The notes under the pieces: model-generated | Told to the model about the DNA's origin: nothing | Database searches by the model: none | What the model saw: only the letters and a program-made list of their open reading frames with translations | In this document: positions 18,179 through 28,226 of the stretch, one piece after another | Position numbering within the stretch: the stretch's first letter is position 1 | How the letters are laid out: each line of letters opens with the position of its first letter | Source of the DNA: CAWBRY01 sp963791295 | GTDB taxonomy: Bacteria; Bacteroidota; Bacteroidia; Chitinophagales; Chitinophagaceae | Assembly (NCBI GenBank): GCA_963791295.1 | Contig: CAWBRY010000001.1 | Coordinates: forward strand, 372,001-436,000 | DNA length: 64,000 bases | Reading direction: 5' to 3' | Program-made: the position numbers and the translations under genes

Positions 18179-19299
18179 CGTGTTAGTTTTTGTTTCTTCC
18201 ATTCCAAAATCCCTCCACGCAGACTGTAAATCTTTTTCGTTGCCCCGAAAATACCTGATAAAATTTTTACGGCTTGCAAGCTTCTTTTACCGGATTGGCA
18301 AAAAGCGATAATTGTATCAGATTTTATTGAGGTTATATTCGCTGGCAATTGTGCCAAAGGAATTTTAATATGGGGAAAATCACTTACCGCTGGCATTTCA
18401 CCCGGCTCTCTTACATCAATCACATCCACGTCTCCTTTTGCAATAAAATCATTGAATATGCCGGCGTCGATCTCTGACTGTGTTCCTACTGAAGAACATA
18501 GCCAGTCATAATCCATTTGCAAAAATTCGGTATCATTGCCCGGGATCAGAGAACCTGTCTCTTTTCTTGTTGATAAGGCCAATTGATAAACCTGGTTATT
18601 CAATCCATTATAATCAGGAGTTGATTTGCAAGTGGCTTGCCCATCCCCGTGATCAGTTTAATGGTTTCATTCGCCATCATAGTACCAATGATTCCAGGCA
18701 ATATTCCCAACACACCGGCTTCTGCACAATTCAACACTTCACCCTCATTTGGCGGATGGGGAAATAGATCCGGTAATTAACTGCTTCTCCTGGGGATTTT
18801 TCCTGAAATTAAACACGGATACCTGTCCTTCAAATTGTGAAATGGCCCCATAGATCAAGGGCTTTTCTTTCAACACACAGGCATCATTGATCATATAGCG
18901 GGTAGCAAAATTATCCGTGCCATCGATGATGAAATCAAAGCTCGTCCATCAGCGTTAATGCATTTTGTGTGGTGAGCCTTTCGTTGTATGGAATGATCTT
19001 TATTTCGGGATTCAATTGGCGCAGTACATTCGCTGCTCTTTCGGACTTTTGAGAAGCCAATATCATCTACTGAATACAGTATTTGCCGGTGTAGGTTATT
19101 CAACGCGACCAGGTCATCATCCACAATTCCAATAGTTCCAACACCTGCCGCAGCCAGGTATTGCAGAGCCGGGCAGCCTAAACCACCTGCGCCTACAACC
19201 AACACTTTTGATTTCAATAGCTTTTGCTGGCCTTCTTCGCCAAATCCAGGCAAGATCAATCTGGCGGTCGTAGCGTTCGTATGAATTGGGGTTGTCCAT
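18175..19299 (-). pseudogene. moeB: MoeB-type adenylyltransferase with C-terminal rhodanese domain, frameshifted
   Basis: This is a ThiF/MoeB E1-like protein that adenylates the MoaD C-terminus, fused to a rhodanese domain that may supply sulfur. Parts visible: YERYDRQI at the start; VLVVGAGGLGCPALQYLAAA (ATP-binding loop) and NNLHRQILYSVDDIG; NDACVLKEKPLIYGAISQFE; NCAEAGVLGILPGIIGTMMA; and the rhodanese part VIDVREPGEMP with active-site loop FCQSGKRS (intact, from about 18603). At least four shifts are needed, near 19262, 19050, 18945 and 18775. The two moeB cysteine pairs that usually bind zinc are not evident. It follows moaD by 2 nt. Confidence 0.82.
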
Positions 19300-19301
19300 T
19301 T

Positions 19302-19526
19302 TTATCCGCCCGAAAATGGTGGCAATAATGCTACCACACTCTTTTCATTCAGTAAAGTGTTTGAATCAATGACTCGTTTATCTACTGCAATTACATATTT
19401 TGCTTCTGTCAGCACGGGGTAAGTATTATGCAAAGCGTTGATCAAACTATCTGTGTCTGCCATACCTTCCAGGGAAACAGAGCTTCCTGCAATATCGGCT
19501 AGTGGTCCAAACAAAATAATTTTCAT
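19302..19526 (-). CDS. moaD: Molybdopterin synthase sulfur carrier subunit MoaD
   Basis: A 74-residue ubiquitin-like protein starting MKIILFGPLADIAGSS. It ends in the diagnostic Gly-Gly (ALLPPFSGG), which is adenylated by MoeB and then thiocarboxylated. An upstream in-frame ATG at 19547 would add seven residues; the family start at 19526 fits better. It sits directly before moeB and is followed by moaE, the partner subunit. It is one of the few intact genes in this part of the cluster. Confidence 0.88.
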   Translation of the reverse strand: MKIILFGPLADIAGSSVSLEGMADTDSLINALHNTYPVLTEAKYVIAVDKRVIDSNTLLNEKSVVALLPPFSGG

Positions 19527-19558
19527 GTTAATTTGATTACTGAACAAATTTACCCATG

Positions 19559-20296
19559 TTATGCCTTTGTAAATAATAGTTTATAGGCTGCAACCATAAG
19601 TACAATGGCCAGAAGGTATTTTAAGATATTGTGTTGGAATTTTAGAGAGCCGTAATAGGCCCCGCATATTCCGCCCACAAATGCTACCGCAACATAAGCG
19701 TACATATCAGGACTGAAATTAATTCCCTTGGTCAGTTGGCCTGCAAGCCCTGAAACGGAGTTTACAAAAATGAATATAGCGCTGATAGCGGCTGTTTGCT
19801 TCATATCCGTCCATTTTAATAATAGTAAAATTGGCGAGAGAATGATACCACCACCAATACCAATAAGGCCGGAAAGAAAGCCAATAGCTGCTCCTATTAC
19901 AAGGGATAAATAAGGATTCGATTCTTTTAGTTCTCCCACTTTAATATTAGCAAAAAACAAAAACCTTACAATGGGCACAATTAATAATATGCCGAGTATT
20001 TTTTTATAGATATCTGCATCCACCGTAAGCAGTCCGCCCACATAAGCCATCGGTACTGATGTAATGGCAAAAGGCAAGAATATTTTCCAGTTAAAATGCT
20101 TACCACGGTAAAATTGGATAAATGAGGTCAGTGATACAAAAAGGTTAAGCAATAGAGCTGTAGGTTTCATAACCTCAGGCGCGATGCTGAACAACGCCAT
20201 CAATGCCAGATACCCGCTGGCGCCACCGTGCCCCACTGATGAATATAAAAAGGCGACTAAAAATAATAATATGTAAAAAAGAATTATCGTTTCCAC
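19559..20296 (-). CDS. TauE/SafE family sulfite/anion exporter
   Basis: A 245-residue membrane protein with about eight hydrophobic spans. It has the duplicated TauE motifs YSSVGHGGASGYLALMALF (about 19-37) and GFLSGLIGIGGGIILSPILL (about 139-158). Such proteins export sulfite or organosulfonates. Its place between moeA and moaD, with a sulfite-oxidase-fold protein upstream, hints at sulfur handling or anion movement connected with the molybdoenzymes. It is intact, 9 nt after the moeA stop. Confidence 0.83.
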   Translation of the reverse strand: METIILFYILLFLVAFLYSSVGHGGASGYLALMALFSIAPEVMKPTALLLNLFVSLTSFIQFYRGKHFNWKIFLPFAITSVPMAYVGGLLTVDADIYKKILGILLIVPIVRFLFFANIKVGELKESNPYLSLVIGAAIGFLSGLIGIGGGIILSPILLLLKWTDMKQTAAISAIFIFVNSVSGLAGQLTKGINFSPDMYAYVAVAFVGGICGAYYGSLKFQHNILKYLLAIVLMVAAYKLLFTKA

Positions 20297-20305
20297 CTGA
20301 TAAGT

Positions 20306-21514
20306 TTAGGCAGGCAATAAAAATACGTCAACCGATTCACCTTCTTTTAGAAAGGTTATTTCTTCATCAATTTGTATAAGACAATTGGCAATTGCAAAAG
20401 AGCTGAGCCGATATGACTCCTGAGCATCGAGTGGCGTTGCAGTTTTGCCATCATAAATTCCTTTTAAAAAATGAGTCAGCCTGGTATTTTTTTGAAAAGG
20501 TTTTGCTAATGGAACTCGAACAGTTTGCAGGACTTTTTTCCTGCCACTTAAATTCTCTAATACGGGAATTACATATTGGTAAAAACATGTCAATACGGAA
20601 GATGGGTTACCGGGCAGGCCAAGAATTATTTTGCTGCGGCTGCCTGCGTCATTCACGGCGGTTTTCTTTCCAAAATACAGAGGCTTCCCTGGTCGCTGTT
20701 TTACTTTGTGGAAGAGTTTTTCGACTCCGCAATCTGTCGCCGCTTGTAAAACGAAATCGTAATCTCCTCCGCTGATACCTCCCGTTAATAAAATAACATC
20801 ACTTTGCAACAACTGCTCTTTCAAAACTTGTATAACCGCCTCCAGCGTATCTTCAACTTTACAAAACTTCACCTCATTAATATGCAGCTGTTTTAATGCC
20901 GCCTGCAGTGAAAATGAATTGGATTCATATACCTGCCCACGTTTCAAAGGTTTGCCAGGAACCTGCAATTCGTTGCCCGTGACAATAACGCTGATTGACG
21001 GGCATGGATATATTAAGACATCAGTCCTGCCGAGGCTGGCAAGAAATCCAATGGCCGGAGGCGTTAGTAAAGCACCTTTTTCCAGAGCTAGCTCTCCGGC
21101 TTTGATTTCCGAACCGCTGATCCTGACATTCAAACCCTGGGTTATAGAATCGTCTTCTATGACGAGCTGATCATTTTGAACCTTTGTCTTTTCCTGCATT
21201 ACTACCGTGTCCGTCCAGGAGGGTAGGGGAGCTCCCGTAAAAATGCGAATAGCCGTTCCTGGTGAAAAGCCAGCTTCTTCATTGATGCCAGCAGCTATTT
21301 CACCCCTAACCTTCAATGTTTGATTCAATTTCCAATCCTTAAATGAAAATGCATAACCATCCATTGAAGATTGATCGAATGGGGGACTACTTATAGACGA
21401 GTAAACGTTTTCGGCCAAAATTTTTCCATCTGCGAGGGTCAGAATAGATTTTACAGGCGCAAGTGCGGTGGCGTTACTATTAATTATATCCTTTGCTTCG
21501 GTTACACTGATCAT
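20306..21514 (-). CDS. moeA: Molybdopterin molybdotransferase MoeA
   Basis: A 402-residue protein with the MoeA architecture. Motifs are PPFDQSSMDGYAF (about 44-56), RIFTGAPLPSWTDTVVMQE, the MoCF-binding domain VILLTGGISGGDYDFVLQA (about 240-258), RPGKPLYFGK and LGLPGNPSSVLTCFYQYV. MoeA inserts molybdate into adenylated molybdopterin. Domain IV is present at the C-terminus. It is intact, unlike moaA, moaE and moeB. It lies 26 nt downstream of the sulfite-oxidase-fold gene. Confidence 0.9.
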   Translation of the reverse strand: MISVTEAKDIINSNATALAPVKSILTLADGKILAENVYSSISSPPFDQSSMDGYAFSFKDWKLNQTLKVRGEIAAGINEEAGFSPGTAIRIFTGAPLPSWTDTVVMQEKTKVQNDQLVIEDDSITQGLNVRISGSEIKAGELALEKGALLTPPAIGFLASLGRTDVLIYPCPSISVIVTGNELQVPGKPLKRGQVYESNSFSLQAALKQLHINEVKFCKVEDTLEAVIQVLKEQLLQSDVILLTGGISGGDYDFVLQAATDCGVEKLFHKVKQRPGKPLYFGKKTAVNDAGSRSKIILGLPGNPSSVLTCFYQYVIPVLENLSGRKKVLQTVRVPLAKPFQKNTRLTHFLKGIYDGKTATPLDAQESYRLSSFAIANCLIQIDEEITFLKEGESVDVFLLPA

Positions 21515-21540
21515 AATAAAGCACGAATAACGGGGATTGA

Positions 21541-22044
21541 CTATTCATTCGCCGACCTGATTACCAGCGAAATTACCTCCCGGCAACTGCGGGCAGGCCT
21601 TTTTTCACCTGGCACAATTAATTGAAAAGGTCCGGGGTTAGAGGGTATAGGTTGGCCATTTTTTTTGTCGGCCAGGATTATTTCGTTTTCATTAAAGCTT
21701 GTATCCAATTCAGCCAATGAAAAAACCACCTTGTATCCGTCCGCTGCGATAACCAGAAGATATTTTGCCAGGTTCTTACCGCGTAATTGTTTTCCCATCG
21801 TAGCTCCGGCATGGTTGAGAATCTCAATCAACGGCACGCCTGTAAAAGAATTCGTTATGGAGTCGTGTCCTGTATGTTTTACCGTTATCCGCTTCATTTT
21901 TTCCAGGTCCGATTGATAGAGCTTCAAAGGTTGTGTTACTTCGCCTTCAACTTTGATATGAGGTAGTTCATTTACCTGGGTATACGCGCTAATGTTGGCT
22001 GAAAGTGCTACAAACAAAAACAGCGGAACTCCAATCCTGATCAT
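21541..22044 (-). CDS. Small secreted protein with a molybdopterin-dependent oxidoreductase (sulfite oxidase) fold
   Basis: A 167-residue protein with a signal peptide (cleavage after about residue 20, near ISAYTQ) and a short oxidoreductase-molybdopterin-binding-like domain. HIKVEGEVTQPLKLYQSDLE, FTGVPLIEILNHAG and YLLVIAADGYKVVFSLAELD are typical of stand-alone periplasmic members, as is the end PFQLIVPGEKRPARSCREV. It lacks the usual N-terminal conserved Cys of full-length sulfite oxidases, so cofactor binding is uncertain. Its position inside the Moco cluster supports a periplasmic role related to molybdenum. Confidence 0.7.
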   Translation of the reverse strand: MIRIGVPLFLFVALSANISAYTQVNELPHIKVEGEVTQPLKLYQSDLEKMKRITVKHTGHDSITNSFTGVPLIEILNHAGATMGKQLRGKNLAKYLLVIAADGYKVVFSLAELDTSFNENEIILADKKNGQPIPSNPGPFQLIVPGEKRPARSCREVISLVIRSANE

Positions 22045-22069
22045 AAATACTATTAAATTGTTTAATAAC

Positions 22070-23049
22070 TCACCCTCCGATTGTTATCATGCTCCTGTTA
22101 TGGATGTCCTCGGGGCGAAGATGCTCGAAATCGGTGGTAAATTGTCCGCCCAACTCTTTTGCCTTGCTTCGAATATTCTCAGCGATCAAGTGAACCACAT
22201 CTTCCCCGTTGCGTAGGGCCGTTAGCAGATCGGTTTCTTTTTCTGCAAACAAACAGTTTTTCATTTTTCCATCTGCTGTCAACCTTATCCTGTTACAGTC
22301 ACCGCAGAAGTTTGAAGTCATGGTACTGATAATTGCAAATGATCCCTGGTGACCGGGCACCTTATATCCTTTGGCAGTATCATGTTTTTCATCGAGCAAG
22401 CGATCACCTCGTATTTCTCTTCGATTACCTCCAGCATTTGCTGCATGGTAAATACTTTGTTACTGGTCCACCAGTTACCGGTAAAAGGCATGAATTCAAT
22501 AAATCGAACATGAACCGGTTCGTGCTTTGTCCATTCAACAAAATCATTGATCTCGTTATCATTCAAACCTTTCATCACTACCATATTGACCTTTACATGG
22601 AAATTTCTTTTCAGCAACAGCTGGATATTATCGTAGATTTTTTCAAATTGGTTCCTCCTGGTGATCAATTGAAATTTTTCGGCCTGTAGCGTATCAAGGC
22701 TGATATTTAGTGATCGAACGCCCGATTCTTCCAGTAAATCGACAAATTCATGCAGCCTCGAACCATTAGTAGTGATCGTCAGGTTCACGGGCAGCTTGGA
22801 GAGCGTTCTAATAATTTCGCCGGCATCTTTCCTTACCAGCGGTTCACCTCCTGTCAGTCGAATCTTATTTACGCCCAGGTTTACAAAAATTTTGGATAAG
22901 GCTTCGATCTCATCTTTCTGCATCAGTTTTGAAACAGGTGTAAATTCATAGTCTTCCTCAGGCATACAATAAAAACATCGCAGATTGCAATTATCAGTCA
23001 ATGATATGCGCAGGTAATTGTGTATGCGGTTGTAAGAATCTTTGATCAT
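22070..23049 (-). pseudogene. moaA: GTP 3',8-cyclase MoaA, single frameshift
   Basis: The radical-SAM protein that starts Moco synthesis. The N-terminal part has CNLRCFYC, the SAM-cluster cysteines, and IRLTGGEPLVRKD. The C-terminal part has the second cluster motif FCGDCNRIRLTADGKMKNC and ends in the conserved Gly-Gly (MITIGG). The two parts meet near 22395, where the frame changes once (EEKYEV then RLLDEKHDTAKGY). Corrected length is about 326 residues, as expected. Start at the ATG at 23049, overlapping the stop of the nucleotidyltransferase gene. All catalytic cysteines are present. Confidence 0.88.
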
Positions 23050-23647
23050 GACCCGGGATTGTCTCTTAAGAGTTGTTGATAATCTGCTTCTGTATCAATA
23101 TCCATGTAGCCCATCGGGAAATCAACAGTAGCTACATCCTTGCCGTAAATTTTCAATAATTTTTTTGCCCCTTCGTCGCCTTGCAGATCAAGAAGGTGAT
23201 CAAAATATTTTTTTGTGAAAAGAACAGGGGTTCCAATAGTATCAGCGTAGGCGCAGGCAACTATTCCTTTTGCACTCTCTCTCTGTCTTTGAAATAGTTG
23301 TTGGAATAAGGCAGCGTTAATAAAAGGTTGATCGCAGACAGTAATGATGATGCCGTCAACATTAGTATGCAGGGAAATCGTTTTCGACACGCCTGCAACA
23401 ATCCCTGAGGCCATGCCTTCTTCCCAGCGATCGTTGAGAATTATTTCAGCTTTCTTATGGGCAATTGATGCAGCCACTTCACTGGCATTTGCTCCACCAG
23501 GACTACCACAGGGTCAGCACCGGCTTCCGTTGCTTCGTCAATCGCGTGTTGCAATAGCGTCTTGTGATTGACCTTGAGTAATTGTTTGGTACTTCCAAAC
23601 CGTGAAGAATTGCCTGCTGCCAGGATAATTATGGCCGTATTATTCAT
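23046..23647 (-). pseudogene. MobA/MocA-like molybdenum cofactor nucleotidyltransferase, single frameshift
   Basis: The N-terminal signature of NTP-transferases, IIILAAGNSSRFGSTKQLL (about 6-24), is followed by DGIIITVCDQPFINAALFQQ and GTPVLFTKKYFDHLLDLQGD in the second frame. The shift is near 23500 (EQMPVK versus GANASEVAASIAHKK). Corrected length is about 200 residues. The LQGDEGAKK segment is typical of MocA, which attaches CMP to the cofactor for xanthine-dehydrogenase-type enzymes. That matches the hydroxylases encoded upstream. The start is ATG 23647, overlapping the end of xdhC by 8 nt. Confidence 0.82.
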
Positions 23648-24756
23648 CCTGCGATATTTTTGAGCGTTCATGAATTTCACCTTCTCTTCCTTTAAGGGAA
23701 GATCCGTCCCTTTTTGAAAATACCGCTTTTATTTCGGCAATGATGGAGACAGCAATTTCCTCCGATGTTTCTGCACCAATATCCAGGCCAACCGGACCAT
23801 AAGTCTTTAACAAAGTTTCTTTATCAATCTCAATCCCTTTTTCAGCTAGTTCACTAAACATCTTCTCTAATTTCTTCTTTGGACCGAGCACACCCAGGTA
23901 ATTGCAATTGGCGCCAACGAGTTGTTCCAATATGGCCGTATCATAACTGTAATTATGAGTCATTAGCACAACGGCAGTTTGCTCATCAATAGTGACTCTC
24001 TGCAAAAATTCTGATGCCTTTACTGCGCATATTTTATTTGCTTTTGGAAACCGTTGCCGGTTAGCATAGGTTGGTCTTCCGTCAACAACAATGATATTCC
24101 ACCCTAATAACGAAGCCATGTCAGCCAATGGTTGGGCATCATTTCCAGCACCTACAACAACGATCTGTATTACAGGAGGAACATATTGATATAGCGCTGA
24201 ATATCCGGGATATTCTTTAGCAGCAGACATTCTTTGGCTGAGCGCAATTTGAGCATCGGCAAGGATGTTGCGATCATTAGATGAAAACACAACTTCCTCG
24301 TCACTAACAAAATAACAAGTGCCGGGTTGCTCTGAAAACTTATCCTTGTTGAAGATCGTTGTCAGTACCGAATCCTTTCGTTTCATGGCAATCAGCTTTA
24401 ATAGATTGACGGGATTATTTACATTATCATTTCTTATCGGTTCAAATAAAATGTATACTATCCCATTACAGCCCAGCTGCACGCCAAGCTTGTCATCTTC
24501 ATCATCAGTTGTGTCGTAGATTTCTAGCTTATTTCTCTGCTGATACATTGCATAGCTGCGCTTTGCGTAAGGCGTCGCCTTCTAAACAGCCGCCACTTAT
24601 GGCACCGGTGATTTCACCATCTTCAGTCACAAGCATTCTTGCTCCTGGCCTACGATAAGATGAACCATCAACCATTACTACGGTTGCGAGCGCCGTTTTT
24701 TTGTTTTGCAACAACGCTTTATCATACGCAAGGACTATATCATTCAATTCTTTCAT
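23640..24756 (-). pseudogene. XdhC/CoxI family cofactor insertion protein, single frameshift
   Basis: The N-terminal XdhC_CoxI domain (TALATVVMVDGSSYRRPGAR, ITGAISGGCLEGD) is in one frame. The rest is in another: LGVQLGCNGIVYILFEP, VVVGAGNDAQPLADMASLLG (Rossmann motif), and DTAILEQLVGANCNYLGVLG. They join near 24545. XdhC proteins bind and sulfurate Moco and load it into xanthine dehydrogenase-like enzymes, which fits the large-subunit gene 20 nt upstream. The corrected length of about 370 residues is normal. The start is probably the ATG at 24756. Confidence 0.85.
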
Positions 24757-24776
24757 TCCTGAATTAAATAGGTGCA

Positions 24777-26943
24777 TTAAAGCTTTGTAAGATCAAAAGG
24801 AAGCTTTCTAATCCGTTTTCCTGTGAGGTCGAAGATCGCATTTGTTAAGGCAGGCGTGAATGGAGGCAAGCCGGGCTCACCGACGCCACCAGCATCGGCA
24901 TCATTCTCCATAATATGTAATTCCACAGGAGGTGCATCCGTAATCCGTGGAATATTGATACGCATAGAAATTTTTTTGTTCAGCCAGTCCGTCCTTAAAT
25001 GTGATTTCATGAAGGGTGGCAGCCCCTAATGCCATTACAATACTCCCTTCCACCTGCGCTTTGATGATATCTGGATTTACATACCAGCCACAATCCATGA
25101 CGACCCAAACATGATCGATTCTTACTCTTCCATGAGCGTTTCTTGAAACTTTTACCACCTGGCCTACGGTACTGTTAAAGCATTCCGTAATGCCAACACC
25201 GAACCCCGATTTCTTTTTCCTGGTTTTCCAACCTGATATTTCTTCCAATTTATCAATCAGGCGCTGACATCTTTCCTCTTTCAAATGCTGTCTTCTGAAT
25301 TCAAGCGGATCTTTACCTGCTTCGATCGCTAATTCATCGATGAAACTTTCAAACGCGAACCCATTTGTTGAAGCATACACGGAGCGCCACCACATGATCG
25401 GGATCGGCGTTTCAAAAGGGATATCCTGAATACTCAAATTCTTTATGCTTTCAAAATAGGGTTTCAAAAATCCTTCCGACGCGTTTTCATTGGGCTTATC
25501 CTTACTTCCACCATCCCAATGACCAATATTTTGCCCGGCTAATTTTACTTTGAAAGCATTGATTTCACCGTTCCTTACCACTCCTTCACACCGATAAGAA
25601 ACTCCCGGACGAAATGGTCCCTGCGTAGCATCATCTTCGCGTGACCAAACTACCTGAACCGGGCTGCCCATCTCTTTAGAAATGATCGCGGCCTCATGCG
25701 GATAATCCAGAAAAGCTTTGCGTCCAAAACCTCCACCCAGAAAAGTCATGTTAATCATGACCTTTTCTTTTGCCAGATTCATCTCCTTACTTAAAAATTC
25801 CTGTACCCAATCCGGAGCTTGTATTGGCCCCCAGATCTCCAATTTATCACCCTGATAATGAGCAATGCAATTCAAAGGTTCCATGCAGTAGTGCGCCTGA
25901 TATGGAGTCTCGTAAACGACATCAATTTTCTTTTCTGCTTTTGCTATAATGTTATTGGGATCTCCTTGCATATTTAAAGACAGCCCTTCTTTAGTCTGTA
26001 AAGCTTCTCTCATCCGGGTATAAATATCATCTGTACTTACATGCTCAAAGCCACTATCATCCCATTCTACTCTTAACAAGTTCCTTCCCTGCATCGCTGC
26101 CCATAAAGTGTCGGCGACGACGGCAACACCTTCCCTGAAAGTGTTAAAAACGGCCATGCGAACTTTGAATACATTTTTGACCCCCTTTACCTTTCGTGTA
26201 GCGGAATCATCAAAGCTTTTTATTACACCGCGCATCCTGGGATTGCGTTCAACCATGGCGTACAACATGCCGGGGATTCTCTTGTCTAACCCAAAAATGG
26301 CGGTTCCATTTGTTTTTAATGGTGTGTCTTTGCGCTTAAGGGGTTTGCGTATTAATTTATACTCAGATGGTTTTTTAATTTGTATGTTCTTTGGCGTTTC
26401 AAGTTTTGAAGCATCCACCACGAGCTCGCCATAATGAAAGCTTTTCCCGGAAGACTTATGAAACACATGCCCTTTGTTAGCGTAGCACTCCGAGGGAGGT
26501 ACCGACCATTTGGCCGCTGCCGCCTGTATTAACATTTCACGCGCAGTTGCACCCAGGTTCAATAGATTTTTGTAGGCACTTCGTACGGTAGAACTACCAC
26601 CAGTTATCTGGTCGCGATATTTTTCCTTATTTCCCGGGCCGAATATCACATGGACATCGTTCAACTCAACTTCAAGTTCCTCGGCCACAATCTGAGGTAC
26701 CGTTTGGTATGAGCCCTGGCCCATCTCTGCGCGATGGTCAACGATCGTTACTTTGCCGGACGTATCGATAAGGATCCAGGCATTCATTTCAACCTCGATC
26801 AGCTCTGCTTCAGTTCCAGTAATGATCTTACCTGCTTTAGCGCTGCCAGGAAAATAAAAACCCAGGAATAGTGCGGCGCTCGTAAGGCTGGTTGTCCTTA
26901 TGAATTTTCTCCGGGATAGTGCGTTAAAGGAAGTCTCAGCCAT
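24777..26943 (-). pseudogene. Molybdopterin-binding large subunit of a xanthine dehydrogenase-family hydroxylase (isoquinoline 1-oxidoreductase beta type), frameshift near the C-terminus
   Basis: About 720 residues after correction. A twin-arginine signal (LSRRKFIRTTSLTSAALFLG) targets it to the periplasm. Moco-binding signatures include EMGQGSYQTVPQIVAEEL, QITGGSSTVRSAYKNL, YCMEPLNCIA and MTFLGGGFGRKAFLDYP. The frame breaks near 24968; the tail IPRITDAPPVELHIMENDAD and GGVGEPGLPPFTPALTNAI is in the next frame and carries the conserved GEPG with the active-site Glu. This type accepts electrons through a small [2Fe-2S] subunit and cytochromes. It is 64 nt downstream of the cytochrome c gene. 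Confidence 0.85.
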
Positions 26944-27007
26944 TAAAATCACTTTATTATTTAGCGAAAGATCTAACCATCTTCAAAATGGGCGGTTAAA
27001 TTCAAAT

Positions 27008-27661
27008 TTACTTTTTTGTAGCCCGGGGAGCATATCCTCCTTTATTAATCCACGTATCCCAGGCAACAACAAATTCATCGTAGGTGAGTGGGGGAGGCTT
27101 TCGTCCCTCGCCCATAGTCCAGCCTGCCTTTACGAGGGTATCGCGCGCATGTTCCAAAAGTTGTTTTTTGTTTTTATGGCCATTCTGGTTGTAGTTCATG
27201 ATTTGTAAAGCCAGTTGACGAGGGGTCTTTCCCTGGAAGACCATCTTCATATTCGCCGGCGGTAATTGCCATTTTGGATTACCAGGAGGAGTATGTATTC
27301 CCGGCACATTCGTTGGTTGATGACAATTAGAACATTTAGCAGCATAAATACCGGTCCCATCTTTTCCGCGACGAACGTTCATAATATGAACGCGACTATC
27401 ATCACCCTGCAGAGGCTTATCGCCCGCCGGATGGCAATTCATGCATCTGGGACTCATCAATACTTTATAGACGTCCATAAAAGCTTTGACTGACTCTACG
27501 CTGTCCTTATTAATATTATCCTGAATGGCCGGACTGACCGAACTAGTAGTTTTCTTTTGAGATGCTGATGTCGCCGCTATTGCAGAAATAATGACGACCA
27601 TGACAATGGTTATTTTTCCAGGAAAAAAATGGCGGGATTTAATCTTTAGTTCTTTTTCCAT
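27008..27661 (-). CDS. Diheme c-type cytochrome domain protein
   Basis: A 217-residue protein with an N-terminal membrane anchor or signal (KITIVMVVIISAIAATSAS, about 16-34). It has two heme-binding motifs, CMNCH (about 93) and CSNCH (about 131), set in RCMNCHPAGDKPLQGDD and KCSNCHQPTNVPG. It sits between the [2Fe-2S] subunit and the molybdopterin large subunit, so it probably passes electrons from the hydroxylase to the respiratory chain in the periplasm. It is intact, unlike its neighbours. It has only two CxxCH motifs, so it is not the larger triheme partner known from other systems. Confidence 0.82.
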   Translation of the reverse strand: MEKELKIKSRHFFPGKITIVMVVIISAIAATSASQKKTTSSVSPAIQDNINKDSVESVKAFMDVYKVLMSPRCMNCHPAGDKPLQGDDSRVHIMNVRRGKDGTGIYAAKCSNCHQPTNVPGIHTPPGNPKWQLPPANMKMVFQGKTPRQLALQIMNYNQNGHKNKKQLLEHARDTLVKAGWTMGEGRKPPPLTYDEFVVAWDTWINKGGYAPRATKK

Positions 27662-27728
27662 TTTGAAATAGGTGTTTGAGCAATATCCAGGTTTAATTGA
27701 TGTTAGAAGATCGCACCGCTTTGGTTAC

Positions 27729-28194
27729 TTAACCGCCTTTTCTTTGGATTTCGGCTGCCAAATGAATGGCTTTACGAATCCGTAGATAAGTACCGCAACG
27801 GCAAATATTACCTGCCATGGCATCATCAATATCCTGGTCAGTCGGATTTGGATTTTCCCGAAGCAACACTGCGGCTGACATCAACTGGCCTGATTGACAA
27901 TAGCCACATTGCGGAACATCCAATTCCAGCCAGGCTTTTTGTAAAGGATGATCATTATTTTCTGATAAGCCTTCAATCGTGACCACTTTTTGTCCCTTCG
28001 GCCCGGCTTACTTTTGTAACACAGGAGCGAACAGCTTCACCGTTGAGGTGCACTACACAGGCGCCACATTGTGCCACGCCGCAGCCATATTTTGTTCCGA
28101 CAAGACCAATAGCATCTCTAAGCACCCATAGCAAAGGCATATCGGGATCTACATCTACGTTGTAGTTTTTCTTATTAATATTTAATGTAATCAT
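27729..28194 (-). pseudogene. [2Fe-2S] small subunit of isoquinoline 1-oxidoreductase-type hydroxylase, single frameshift
   Basis: The first [2Fe-2S] cluster is in KYGCGVAQCGACVVHLNGEA (about 37-56, plus CV at 58-59). The second, typical of molybdenum hydroxylases, is in VPQCGYCQSGQLMSAAVLL and GNICRCGTYLRIRKAIHLAA. The halves are in two frames that meet near 27985, where TKVSRAEG continues as VVTIEGLSENN after correction. Corrected length is about 155 residues, the normal size. It would transfer electrons from the Moco subunit to the cytochrome. It lies directly between the two large-subunit genes. Confidence 0.87.
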
Positions 28195-28226
28195 AGTTAA
28201 AATATAAATAATGAAAAAATAATTGC

